From: Conexivisphaera sp046536535
GTDB lineage: Archaea > Thermoproteota > Nitrososphaeria > Conexivisphaerales > Conexivisphaeraceae
Direction of reading: 5' to 3'
Assembly: GCA_046536535.1 (NCBI GenBank)
Contig: JAWDMO010000012.1
Location: 1 to 24,079 of the forward strand
DNA: 24,079 bases
Positions 8,011-15,188 of this stretch are shown piece by piece. A program made the translations under genes and the position numbers. Below the pieces are notes generated by a model. That model had not been told where the DNA came from. It ran no database searches and worked only from the letters and a program-made list of their open reading frames with translations. Each line of letters begins with the position of its first letter. Position 1 is the stretch's first letter.

Positions 8011-9360
8011 ATGGCTCTCAGGATAGCGATAGTCGGCGGAGGTGCCGCCGGGGCATCCGCGGCCGCCAGGGCCAGGAAGTGGAGCCAGGATGCTGAGATA
8101 AGGATGTTCGAGGCTGGCACCATGATAACACACGCGCCGTGTGGTATACCATACTACGTAGGCGGGATCGTGGGAGACGTATCCATGCTCAAGACGTATG
8201 CGCCGTCGGAGTTCTCGAAGGGCAGGAATATAGATGTACACGTCGGCTCGAGGGTGACCGGGATCGACCTCGGCTCGAGGACGCTGAAGGTCGAGGAGAG
8301 CGGCTCGACTGCCCGCTACGAATGGGATCGCCTGATACTAGCGACTGGTGCCAAGCCGTCCATCCCGCACGTGGACGGGGTGGATCTGAAGGGCGTATTC
8401 ACCGTCAGATTGCCGGACGGCGCCCGCGATCTGAGGGATGGTATAGGCGCCGCGGGTACCGTCGCGGTGATCGGAGGCGGATATATAGGGCTTGAGATGG
8501 CTGATGCGGCGAGGTCCCTGGGAAAGCGCGTCCTCCTGTTCGAGGCCATGGATCACGTACTTCCCACCACGGTCGACCCGGACGTGGCGGCGATCGTGCA
8601 CGATGAGTTGAGCGCTAACGGCGTCGAGCTCCACCTGTCGGAGCCGCTCCTGCGCATCGAGGGCAACGGATCAGTCGAGCGCGTCGTGACGGGGGGAGGT
8701 AACTATCGGGCTGATGCGGTCGTGCTGGCCGTCGGCGTGAGGCCCGATTCCGACCTGGCGACGGGCATCGGGCTCAGAATGGGCGAAACCGGCGCCGTGT
8801 ACGCCAACGAATACATGGAGGCCAGCGAGCCCGACGTCTACGTCGCGGGCGATATTGCGGAGACCGTGGACATCGTGACCGGGAAGAGGGTATGGGTACC
8901 CCTGGCCCCGCCGGCGAACAAGATGGGGCAGGTCGCCGGCGCTAACAGCGTAACTGCCAGGAGCCTGAAATTTCCCGGCGTCACCGGGACCGCCATCACA
9001 AAGGTCTTCGGCTATTACGTGGGCAGGACCGGCCTCAACGACGAGCAGGCCAAGGCTAACGGATTCGACTTCGAGTCAAAACTCGTAAAGACGAGGAGCG
9101 CGGCGGAGTATTATGCGCGCTACGAGACCATACATGTGAAGTTGACGGTCGAGCGGAGAAGCGGGAGGATCCTGGGCGGCCAGATAGTGAGCAGGGACAA
9201 GATAGCGGCCGGTTACTTGGACATGATGGCCGTGCTCGTGGAGAGGGGACTCACGATAGACGATCTGTTCTTCTCCGACCTGAGCTACTCGCCCGCTACG
9301 GCGCCGGTATGGCATCCCGTAATAACGGCGGCGAGGGTTCTGAGCCACGGACGCCTCTAA
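8011..9360 (+). CDS. CoA-disulfide reductase / NAD(P)H oxidase-like flavoprotein
   Basis: A pyridine nucleotide-disulfide oxidoreductase of 449 residues. It has an FAD-binding GGGAAG (9-14), a single redox cysteine Cys44 in HAPCGIPYYVGG, an FAD/NAD linker LILATGAKPSIP (108-119), a second Rossmann fold VAVIGGGYIGLE (151-162) for NAD(P)H, and DVYVAGDIAE closing the FAD site. The dimerisation domain carries SYSPATAPVWHPV, with the Tyr usually assigned to substrate or peroxide interaction. A single cysteine at this position marks CoA-disulfide reductases, NADH oxidases/peroxidases and CoA-dependent polysulfide reductases; these cannot be told apart here. The ATG start follows a TATA box at leaderless distance. 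The likely role is cytosolic thiol or oxygen/sulfur redox balance. Confidence 0.9.
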   Translation: MALRIAIVGGGAAGASAAARARKWSQDAEIRMFEAGTMITHAPCGIPYYVGGIVGDVSMLKTYAPSEFSKGRNIDVHVGSRVTGIDLGSRTLKVEESGSTARYEWDRLILATGAKPSIPHVDGVDLKGVFTVRLPDGARDLRDGIGAAGTVAVIGGGYIGLEMADAARSLGKRVLLFEAMDHVLPTTVDPDVAAIVHDELSANGVELHLSEPLLRIEGNGSVERVVTGGGNYRADAVVLAVGVRPDSDLATGIGLRMGETGAVYANEYMEASEPDVYVAGDIAETVDIVTGKRVWVPLAPPANKMGQVAGANSVTARSLKFPGVTGTAITKVFGYYVGRTGLNDEQAKANGFDFESKLVKTRSAAEYYARYETIHVKLTVERRSGRILGGQIVSRDKIAAGYLDMMAVLVERGLTIDDLFFSDLSYSPATAPVWHPVITAARVLSHGRL

Positions 9361-9368
9361 GCGCGCAG

Positions 9369-9376
9369 TTTATTTA
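9369..9376 (+). promoter_or_regulatory. TATA box of the aminotransferase gene
   Basis: TTTATTTA is centred about 29 nt upstream of the TTG start at 9401, just after the preceding stop codon. The spacing implies a leaderless transcript and also supports the TTG start. Confidence 0.65.
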
Positions 9377-9400
9377 CGCGCCCTGTGGAGCCGCTGCGGT

Positions 9401-10540
9401 TTGCTGTCGGCCAGGATAACGAGGTTGAAGGAGTCAGCCACACTCAAGATGATGGAGCGCGCCAAGGCGCTGGAGGCACGCGGCATAAAGGTGATATCTC
9501 TTGACGTGGGTGAACCGGATTTTCCCACGCCCAGGGAGGTCATCGACGCCGCATACAAGGCCATGCTGAGCGGTTACACCCATTACACCGCGAGCAAGGG
9601 AATTCCGGAACTCAGGAGGGCGATAGCCGAGAAATTCAAGCGCGACAACGGCCTCGACGTGTCACCGGACCAGATACTCGTGACCCCGGGCGCCAAGCAA
9701 GCGCTCTTCTATCTGTTCATGGCGCTGCTGGACGATGGGGACGAGGTCATAATAGCGACCCCTGCGTGGCCCAGCTACTGGGAGATGGCGACCGTCGCCG
9801 GAGGCGTGGTCAAGGAGGCACCCCCCGTCGACGGCTACGGGTTGAACGTGGGCGCGATAGAGGGGCTCGTGAGCGATAGGACCAAGGCAATTATAATTAA
9901 CAGCCCCAATAATCCATCGGGTGCGGTCTTCTCCAGGGGCGACCTGGAGGAGCTCGTTGAGCTGGCCGCCAAGAGGCGGATAATGCTGATATCCGATGAG
10001 ATATACGAGAAGATATTATACGATGGAGTACACGTCAGTCCGGCCGGCCTGCCCGGCGGCGGCGACGTCGTAACCGTCAACGGCTTCAGCAAGACGTTCG
10101 CGATGACCGGCTGGAGGTTGGGTTATTTGGCGGGTCCGAAGCAGATAATAGACGCGGCCACCAAGCTCCAGCAACACTCAGCTACCTGTGCCCCGGCGTT
10201 CGCGCAGAAGGCGGCCGCCGATCTCCTCCCGGAGGCGGACAGGCTCGCTAGGCCGATGATAGAGGAGTTCAGGCGCCGCAGGGACTTCGTCGTCTCCAGG
10301 CTGAAGGGCATGGGCTTCGGGCTTGAGGCGCCGCAGGGCGCGTTCTACGTGTTTCCGCAGTTGCCGGAATCGGAATCGGATTCCACGGCATTCGTCGAGA
10401 AGGCCTTGGAGGCCGGCGTCAGCATGACCGATGGGAAGCCGTTCGGTGGATTCAACAGAAATGTGAGGATCTCATACGCCAACAGCATGGAGAACCTGAA
10501 GGAGGCTATGGACAGGCTATCGAAGGTGATCGGCAAGTAG
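9401..10540 (+). CDS. aspC: Aspartate aminotransferase-type PLP enzyme (class I/II)
   Basis: A fold-type I aminotransferase of 379 residues that exchanges the amino group of aspartate or another amino acid with 2-oxoglutarate. The motifs in order are DVGEPDFPTP (35-44), YTASKGIPELR (62-72), PGAKQALF (96-103), PAWPSYW (121-127), NSPNNPSGAVF (168-178), SDEIYEKI (198-205), and the PLP lysine Lys231 in NGFSKTFAMTGWRLGYL. C-terminal NVRISYANS supplies the carboxylate-binding Arg. The start is TTG 9401, preceded by a well-spaced TATA box. It converges on the zinc-finger gene with 5 bp between stop codons. The fold and chemistry are certain; preferred substrate (aspartate, aromatic or branched) is inferred from general similarity to subgroup I-beta-like enzymes. 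Confidence 0.92.
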   Translation: MLSARITRLKESATLKMMERAKALEARGIKVISLDVGEPDFPTPREVIDAAYKAMLSGYTHYTASKGIPELRRAIAEKFKRDNGLDVSPDQILVTPGAKQALFYLFMALLDDGDEVIIATPAWPSYWEMATVAGGVVKEAPPVDGYGLNVGAIEGLVSDRTKAIIINSPNNPSGAVFSRGDLEELVELAAKRRIMLISDEIYEKILYDGVHVSPAGLPGGGDVVTVNGFSKTFAMTGWRLGYLAGPKQIIDAATKLQQHSATCAPAFAQKAAADLLPEADRLARPMIEEFRRRRDFVVSRLKGMGFGLEAPQGAFYVFPQLPESESDSTAFVEKALEAGVSMTDGKPFGGFNRNVRISYANSMENLKEAMDRLSKVIGK

Positions 10541-10545
10541 CGCGA

Positions 10546-10761
10546 TCAACGCCTTCTCTTCTTCCTCCTCCACGACGCGTGTGCCTTGTTCCAATGCGTC
10601 TCGAGTTCCTTATGGCTCGAGAATATGGCACCACATGCCCTGCAACGATATCCCTTGACCGACTCCTCCTCCACCGGATCGTTGTATTCTTCAACATCCT
10701 CGCCGCCGCGGACGGGACCCTCTGCGCCGTTCTCTGATTTTTCGGATTGATCACCGCTCAA
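10546..10761 (-). CDS. Small C2H2 zinc-finger protein
   Basis: A 71-residue protein. Residues 1-34 are acidic and low-complexity (SEKSENGAEG, EDVEEYNDPVEEES), followed by one C2H2 finger YRCRACGAIFSSHKELETHWNKAH with Cys-x2-Cys and His-x4-His spacing, then a strongly basic tail WRRKKRRR. Such single-finger proteins are common in archaea and are presumed nucleic-acid binders or protein adaptors; no target is known from the sequence. The start is TTG 10761, with AAGGAG about 10 bases upstream; a stop lies three codons further up, so no earlier in-frame start is possible. It converges on the aminotransferase. The finger makes this a real gene despite its size. Confidence 0.75.
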   Translation of the reverse strand: MSGDQSEKSENGAEGPVRGGEDVEEYNDPVEEESVKGYRCRACGAIFSSHKELETHWNKAHASWRRKKRRR

Positions 10762-10829
10762 CCGGCATTACGCTCCTTGCGACCAACCTCAATGTCGATA
10801 ACAGGCATCCCTTAATTAACATTACGGCG

Positions 10830-11215
10830 CATGAGCAAGAAAGCTCCGACCTTCAGGGAGGAGATGAATTGCCAATCGAGAATTATATGCACAGCAATGC
10901 CATAATTCCTCGTGGAAAGTCCTGCGAATAAGCCCTTCGGAGAAGGCATGCGGGATACTCCCACGACAAAACCGGTCCATGACCGGTTTGGAATGCCTCC
11001 ACAGCCCGCCCCAAGTGCTGTGGATAAAGGCATATCCGGATTGCGCGCGGACAGGGATGCGTGCAAGGGGAGCACTGATACCCCCGGAGGGGCAACGTTC
11101 AGGGCGGGAACGACCTCGAAACTCAAGAATGGAGGCCCTGCGAAACGCTCCCCGACCGCGAGGGATGAGGGAGTAACGGGAAGCAAAGGTAGAGCCTCCG
11201 TCGCTTTAGCAGGGA
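10830..11215 (+). mobile_element. Decayed, probably internally deleted TnpB-like element
   Basis: This fills the gap between the zinc-finger and tRNA-binding genes. At 10830-10873 is a segment (AAAGCTCCGACCTTCAGGGAGG ending GAATTGCC) that resembles the start of the dispersed repeats at 6356 and 14804. From about 10910 the strand reads, with frame changes, like a TnpB C terminus: a zinc-ribbon-like PDC plus GLRADRD segment, then a Gly/Pro-rich tail STDTPGGATFRAG. A right-end hairpin candidate with a GCGA loop follows near 11145-11180. An antisense open frame over the same stretch looks spurious. Family assignment is by recalled resemblance only. Confidence 0.45.
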
Positions 11216-11232
11216 GAGCATGTCAGCATGCA

Positions 11233-11562
11233 CTACCTTATCTTGGTACCCGGCGACACCTCCTCATCGACGGTCAACCATACTGGCCTGCCCCCGATGT
11301 CCGCCGCCAACAGCATACCCTTCGACTCCACGCCAGCTATAAGTTTAGGCTTCAGGTTGGCCACAATCACCATAGTCCTTCCGACGAACTGCTCCGGGGC
11401 ATAATACTCCGCGCCCCCGGCCACGATCGTCCTGATCTCGTCCCCGACGTCCACCGTCAGCTTGACAAGCTTGCTCCTTCCCTCCATCTTCTCCGCCTTC
11501 ACAACCTTACATATGCGCAGATCGAGCTTCGCGAACTCCTCATAGCTAACGGGCTCACTCAT
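11233..11562 (-). CDS. metG2: MetRS C-terminal-like tRNA-binding OB-fold protein
   Basis: A free-standing 109-residue domain equivalent to the C-terminal extension of methionyl-tRNA synthetase and to the EMAPII/Arc1p/CsaA OB fold. It shows YEEFAKLDLRICKVVKAEKMEGRSKLVKLTVDVG, TIVAGGAEYYAPEQFVGR, VVIVANLKPKLIAGVESKGMLL-like spacing and a terminal PGTKIR, all standard for the family. It binds tRNA nonspecifically or joins a synthetase complex; archaea often encode it apart from MetRS. The ATG start is preceded by GGTGA and by a TATA box about 33 nt upstream. It is flanked on both sides by decayed transposon DNA yet is itself intact. The gene symbol is my inference; no catalytic MetRS gene is in this window. 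Confidence 0.9.
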   Translation of the reverse strand: MSEPVSYEEFAKLDLRICKVVKAEKMEGRSKLVKLTVDVGDEIRTIVAGGAEYYAPEQFVGRTMVIVANLKPKLIAGVESKGMLLAADIGGRPVWLTVDEEVSPGTKIR

Positions 11563-11590
11563 GCGTCACCGTTAAGCCGGCGCCTCCTCC

Positions 11591-11599
11591 TTAATAAAG
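11591..11599 (-). promoter_or_regulatory. TATA box of the tRNA-binding protein gene
   Basis: On the minus strand the sequence reads CTTTATTAA, centred about 33 nt before the ATG at 11562. Transcripts would have at most a very short leader. It lies just outside the decayed transposase at 11630. Confidence 0.55.
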
Positions 11600-11629
11600 T
11601 GAAGGGGATTGTGGGGGCCGTGTTTCATT

Positions 11630-12205
11630 AAGCCGATCGATGAGTACAAATACGAGGGGAACGAGGACGAAGAGTACTGCTTCCACTAAAGACTGAGGAT
11701 AGCCGACGCGCAGTCGGAGGTTGACGGGGTGAAGAAGGGCGGGAACGCCAACTAGTACCTGAGGCTGAAGTGGGAGAAGGTGGAGGCTGTTCCGGGAGCT
11801 CACGGAGCGCCCGCTCCACTCTCTACAGTAATGCGGCGAACATTGATCGGGAGACTGTGGAGATGGACGTCTTGACCCACTACCCCGGGTATCCATAAGG
11901 CATAGCACAGGGGGTACAAGTACACGGCCAACCTCTGGTCTACGGGAAGCTGATGGATGCGATAGAGCTGAAGGCGCAGGATACGGGATAAAGTCGTCCG
12001 GGGGGGGGGGGTGAGTACAGCACATCCGAGTACTGCGCGATTCATGACGTCGAGGTATGAGAAATCCTATGGGTGCGCTCATATGCATCCTAGGGAGCAG
12101 TATACATAGCGACCTCAACGGCGCGCTGAACACGCTGAGGAGGGTGGCCGCTCTCCTACTTCGTGGACCACCGGGAACCTCACGCCCTTCGGGGATGCGG
12201 GGAGT
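11630..12205 (+). pseudogene. tnpB: Decayed TnpB transposase with right end
   Basis: The strand carries many stops and frameshifts, but still spells TnpB C-terminal features. Near 11640-11790, helical fragments occur (DEYKYEGNEDEEYC, YLRLKWEKVEAV). Near 12015-12055 the first zinc-ribbon knuckle reads EYSTSEYCAIHDVEV, and after a frameshift it continues RNPMGALICILGSSIHSDLNGALNTLRRVA (in two readable parts, around 12057-12150), matching the usual HSDLNGALNIL ending. A right-end block at 12168-12205 matches the scar at 7930-7965 and holds a CCC-TTCG-GGG hairpin. A run of 12 G lies at 12000-12011. TnpB is an RNA-guided nuclease of IS200/IS605 elements; this copy cannot be functional. Its right end supplies the stop codon of the amidohydrolase on the other strand. 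Confidence 0.75.
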
Positions 12206-13388
12206 CGGAAAGCGGACTATCCCAGGCTATCCTGCCGTTCACGATGACAGTCCTCACGGCGCGGCAGCTACCCCTGTAGACCGCGTACTCCTGCGGATTT
12301 CCCCCGATGGGCCTTCCGCCGCCCAGCCTGGGATCCAGAATGACGATATCCCCCAGCGCGCCCGCCCGTATGCGGCCCAGGTTGCTCGCGCCGAGCGCAT
12401 CCGCTGCCGATGACGTCACAGAGGACAACGCCCACCAGGCGTCGGCCGCCGACCGACCCAGCCTGGAATCCCTGAGCGCGAGCGCCATCGTACCGGCCGT
12501 CCTCAGCATATCGGTCACCGGTATTCCGGCGATGCCCCCGCTTCCGAGTGCCACTTTGGCGCCGATTCTCGATAGCTCCGGCAGCGGGGATCTTCCCAAG
12601 CCCCCTCCGAAGTACATGAGCGTCACGGGGCAGACGGCCAACCCGAGTCCGCGCGCCGCAGCGGCCGCCAGCTCCTCTGCCGGGGATGCCGGATTGTATG
12701 CCAGGATCGACTTGGATGGATCGATGCCTGCCTCCACAAGCGCCGTGAGTTCGCCCCTCCGTCCACCCATGTGCGCGAATAGCCTAGCGCCCCACCTCGA
12801 TATATTGGCGGCCGCCTCCTCAAGCTTTCCATCGAGGCTCGAGAGCGCGACGAGCGGCAGTACCCACCCGGGCGAGCGCTCGGCCTCCCTCGCGAGCGAT
12901 TCCATTGCGTCCGGAGCCCTGGAGCCCTCGGTCGAATCCAGAGCCGGTCCCACAGCAATACGTATGCCGATCCTCCTAGCAGCCCTCGCGACGGCCAGCG
13001 GATCAAGCGCGGCTGTCGCCACCGTGGTCACGCCACAGCGCAGGGATTCCGTGAAGAAGTACCCAGCCGTCATCTCCTCCAGATCCGGCGTCAGCCTGCG
13101 GTAGAATGGCCGCAACGTGCTCTCCTCCACATACTTCGCGTCTACGTCCTCATCCACGAGGTCCCTGAGAATGTACTCCGATACATGGGCGTGCGCATCT
13201 ATCAGGCCCGGCAACACGACCGAGCCCTCCGCGTCGATCACCACATCATCGGAGCTTCCGGCCGGGGCATCGCAGTCGTCGCCCACCGACGATACTATGC
13301 CATCCTCAACAAGTACATGTCCATCGCGTATCGTGCTCCGGTTCTGCATGGTGAGTATCACGGCATGTCTGATCAGGAGCTTGGGCAC
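12180..13388 (-). CDS. Amidohydrolase superfamily protein with altered metal site
   Basis: A 402-residue protein with the layout of ATZ/TRZ-type amidohydrolases (cytosine/guanine deaminase, chlorohydrolase): a small beta domain (IRDGHVLVEDGIVSSVG), the HxH motif in GLIDAHAHV (His66, His68), a barrel, and a closing beta domain (GDIVILDP, TVIVNGRI). His206 in FAHMGG fits the third ligand. The next histidine is Tyr231 (ILAYNPAS where ILAHC is usual) and the metal/catalytic aspartate of LGTDG is Gly284 (LGSGG). Activity as a normal deaminase is therefore doubtful. The start is GTG 13388, 24 bp after the methyltransferase stop, so the two are probably one operon. The last eight or so residues (DSPHPRRA) are encoded by the transposon right end, suggesting the original C terminus was replaced. 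Confidence 0.82.
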   Translation of the reverse strand: MPKLLIRHAVILTMQNRSTIRDGHVLVEDGIVSSVGDDCDAPAGSSDDVVIDAEGSVVLPGLIDAHAHVSEYILRDLVDEDVDAKYVEESTLRPFYRRLTPDLEEMTAGYFFTESLRCGVTTVATAALDPLAVARAARRIGIRIAVGPALDSTEGSRAPDAMESLAREAERSPGWVLPLVALSSLDGKLEEAAANISRWGARLFAHMGGRRGELTALVEAGIDPSKSILAYNPASPAEELAAAAARGLGLAVCPVTLMYFGGGLGRSPLPELSRIGAKVALGSGGIAGIPVTDMLRTAGTMALALRDSRLGRSAADAWWALSSVTSSAADALGASNLGRIRAGALGDIVILDPRLGGGRPIGGNPQEYAVYRGSCRAVRTVIVNGRIAWDSPLSDSPHPRRA

Positions 13389-13412
13389 GTCAACGGTCCG
13401 ATTCCGTCCATC

Positions 13413-14672
13413 TTAAGCCGTTTCGTCCGTCGATCCCGGGGCCAGTCTTGCGACGAAGAACCCGCCGGAGTCGTGCAGGTGCGGGTAAACACGGTGGCCG
13501 ATGCCCCAGTAGCCGCCCGGCAGCCCGGTCCTAGAATCCATCTGCTCAGTTCCCCTCACAATGCGCTCCCCCTCCTCCGGGAGGATCGAGCGCGTCGAAT
13601 ACACGACCAGCCTCCGCGTGGACCTAATGACGCTCCTGAGCAACGCCCTCTGGATCCTCGTGAAGCGTTCTACGACTCCCCTGTTCTCGAGCATGAGTTT
13701 CACGGCCGGGTTCCTTCCCACATCCCCACTGTCCGTGCACGGCGCATCGATGATCGACTGGCCAAATCTCCCGCGTGGGAGCCTCATCGCGTCACAGACC
13801 GCGAGCGACGCCCTGTACTCGGGCATCCTCCATCTGCGCAGCAGCGCCGCCTCCCCGCGCAGTTTGGACAGCGATATGTCGCAGCCCACGAGCAGGTTAC
13901 TCCTCCTCATGAGCATGACGGCCGCCTTCTCCCCGGGCGCCGAACATGCATCCAGCACCACGCCGCCGCAGTCCTCCATCTCCTCCGCGATGATCGCAGA
14001 TCCCAGGTCCTGCGGCGTCACGTATCCGGCAACGACCGCCTTCAACCTGGACAGCGATCCGGCATAATTCGTCACCCTGAGCATGTACTCCAGCTTCTCA
14101 TGCTTCCTGACCGAGACTCCCTCGGCCATCAGTGCGCCCATGGCCGTGTCCACATCGGTCGCCGTCAGGTTCACCCGGAGCCATCTATGCTCCTCATTAA
14201 GCGACGCGAGCATCCTCGCTACCTCATCACCCATCGCCGCGCGCAGTTCCGCGACGAGCCATCTCGGGTAGGACAGTTCGACAGCAATCCGCGCGACGTC
14301 GTCTAATTCATCCAGAACCTCGTCCAGGTCAGGGAGCTTGCCGCGGGGGGCGTCCCTCGCTATCTTCTTGGAGTATCTCTTCCTCTCATCGTCATCCATC
14401 AGACCGGCTCCGAAGTAATGGATCCAGAGATCCGCGAGCGCCCTCGGGCCGCGATTTCCGTATACGGTCTCAGCGACATGTGTCAGCGTATAATATCTAG
14501 ATATGAAGTCCTTGCCCGCGGAGTACGCTATCCTCCTGAGCGCTGGATTCAGTCCGGCCGATCTCTCATACCTCCTGAACGCCGAGTCGTAAGAATACGC
14601 ACCTCTCCTCAGGTCCTTCAGCAGATACGCTGTTAGATGCCTGAAAGTCCACACATCCAGCGTGCTCCTCAT
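13413..14672 (-). CDS. NOP2/Sun-family RNA m5C methyltransferase homologue, catalytic Cys replaced
   Basis: A SAM-dependent Rossmann methyltransferase of the NSUN/RsmB family with an N-terminal NusB/PUA-like helical region (about 1-190). Numbering from the upstream ATG 14699 (428 aa), motif I is LDACSAPGEKAAVM (249-262), motif IV is IDAPCTDSG (Cys321) followed by GRNP, and motif VI is VVYSTRSILPEEGE. In active family members motif VI reads TCS and that Cys attacks C6 of cytosine; here it is Arg370, codon CGC at 13590-13592. I prefer ATG 14672 because GAGGGAG lies 10 bases upstream and a TATA-like element sits at the right distance; 14699 is the alternative. The amidohydrolase follows after 24 bp. 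The fold is certain, but m5C activity is doubtful; a structural or RNA-binding role is possible. Confidence 0.88.
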   Translation of the reverse strand: MRSTLDVWTFRHLTAYLLKDLRRGAYSYDSAFRRYERSAGLNPALRRIAYSAGKDFISRYYTLTHVAETVYGNRGPRALADLWIHYFGAGLMDDDERKRYSKKIARDAPRGKLPDLDEVLDELDDVARIAVELSYPRWLVAELRAAMGDEVARMLASLNEEHRWLRVNLTATDVDTAMGALMAEGVSVRKHEKLEYMLRVTNYAGSLSRLKAVVAGYVTPQDLGSAIIAEEMEDCGGVVLDACSAPGEKAAVMLMRRSNLLVGCDISLSKLRGEAALLRRWRMPEYRASLAVCDAMRLPRGRFGQSIIDAPCTDSGDVGRNPAVKLMLENRGVVERFTRIQRALLRSVIRSTRRLVVYSTRSILPEEGERIVRGTEQMDSRTGLPGGYWGIGHRVYPHLHDSGGFFVARLAPGSTDETA

Positions 14673-14707
14673 GGACGCACAGCTCCCTCGCTTGTTCATC
14701 TCAATGA

Positions 14708-14719
14708 TTAAGTTTTAAG
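14708..14719 (-). promoter_or_regulatory. TATA-like element of the NSUN-amidohydrolase operon
   Basis: The minus strand reads CTTAAAACTTAA, centred about 41 nt before ATG 14672, leaving a leader of about 15 nt that includes GAGGGAG. It lies only about 15 nt before the alternative ATG 14699, which would then not be on the transcript. Confidence 0.45.
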
Positions 14720-14803
14720 TAATGATGCGAGTTTGCTGTTCAATCTAAATATGCACAGGCGCGGACCTCAGGCACTCCACAACAACTAAATACGTGTCGA
14801 TGC

Positions 14804-14957
14804 GAATTACCAGCTCGTGGGCGGGAAAGTTCCGACCTTCGGGGAGGGATGGATTGCGAAGTGGGTACAAAATACCCTGGGGAGTTAAAATCGCGGGGGG
14901 CTTGAGGATGACCCGCAATAGCCCCGAACCCGTAAATAGCGATGATGGGCAGCTGGA
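14804..14957 (+). repeat. Dispersed structured repeat, copy B
   Basis: The second copy of the element at 6356-6510, in the same orientation and again in a region between divergent genes. The hairpin GGGTA-caaaa-TACCC is at 14863-14877 and the stem GGGGCT/AGCCCC at 14897-14902 and 14920-14925, both unchanged despite scattered differences elsewhere. Differences include single-base indels in the G runs and TCT/AT after GGGAGGG, which shift any reading frame. No flanking target duplication is obvious. Confidence 0.8.
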
Positions 14958-15123
14958 TATGCGCTTAATGATACGTCGCCCGATGCGTGGAGCTTTGTGG
15001 ATCGCGAAGTCCATCGGTTACGAGGCCATGAGGATGAGCGCGGCGCACCGCGAACCGATGACCGACATGAGGGGACGGCTATTCCTTCAGGTTTGTGGGG
15101 TTTTCTCATGCGAGCGTCGCCGG

Positions 15124-15156
15124 CGCGACCTCGATTCGAGGTCGCGTGGATTAAAC
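15124..15156 (+). promoter_or_regulatory. 23-bp palindrome next to a TATA-like element
   Basis: The perfect inverted repeat at 15124-15146 has 11-base arms (CGCGACCTCGA and its complement) around one T. It directly abuts GGATTAAAC at 15148-15156, which is about 36 nt before the CYTH ATG. The position immediately upstream of the TATA/BRE suits a dimeric regulator, either activating or repressing. It could instead fold as a hairpin in RNA, but no T run follows, so a terminator is unlikely. Confidence 0.5.
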
Positions 15157-15188
15157 GGCCGCCCGGAACATCCGGTGGGTGATGTCGT

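Larger units (their letters stand above)
14700..15188. other. Intergenic region between divergent NSUN and CYTH genes
   Basis: It contains, from left to right, the NSUN TATA-like element, dispersed repeat copy B (14804-14957), a stretch at 14958-15120 with no gene, tRNA or repeat I can recognise, a 23-bp palindrome (15124-15146) and a TATA-like GGATTAAAC (15148-15156) for the CYTH gene. Confidence 0.55.

Noticed and set aside
10812..11186. A 124-codon minus-strand open frame
   Set aside because: It is antisense to transposon remnants, lacks a ribosome-binding site or domain, and resembles spurious ORFs often called opposite TnpB tails.
12000..12011. Run of 12 G as a functional quadruplex or phase-variation tract
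   Set aside because: It lies in dead transposase sequence; a single run cannot show function and could be a homopolymer sequencing artefact.
13185..14306. A 373-codon plus-strand open frame
   Set aside because: It is a shadow of the amidohydrolase and NSUN genes, His/Arg/Pro-rich with no motif.
15124..15146. tRNA T-arm or terminator
   Set aside because: The loop is too short for a T loop, no acceptor, D or anticodon arms surround it, and no T run follows.
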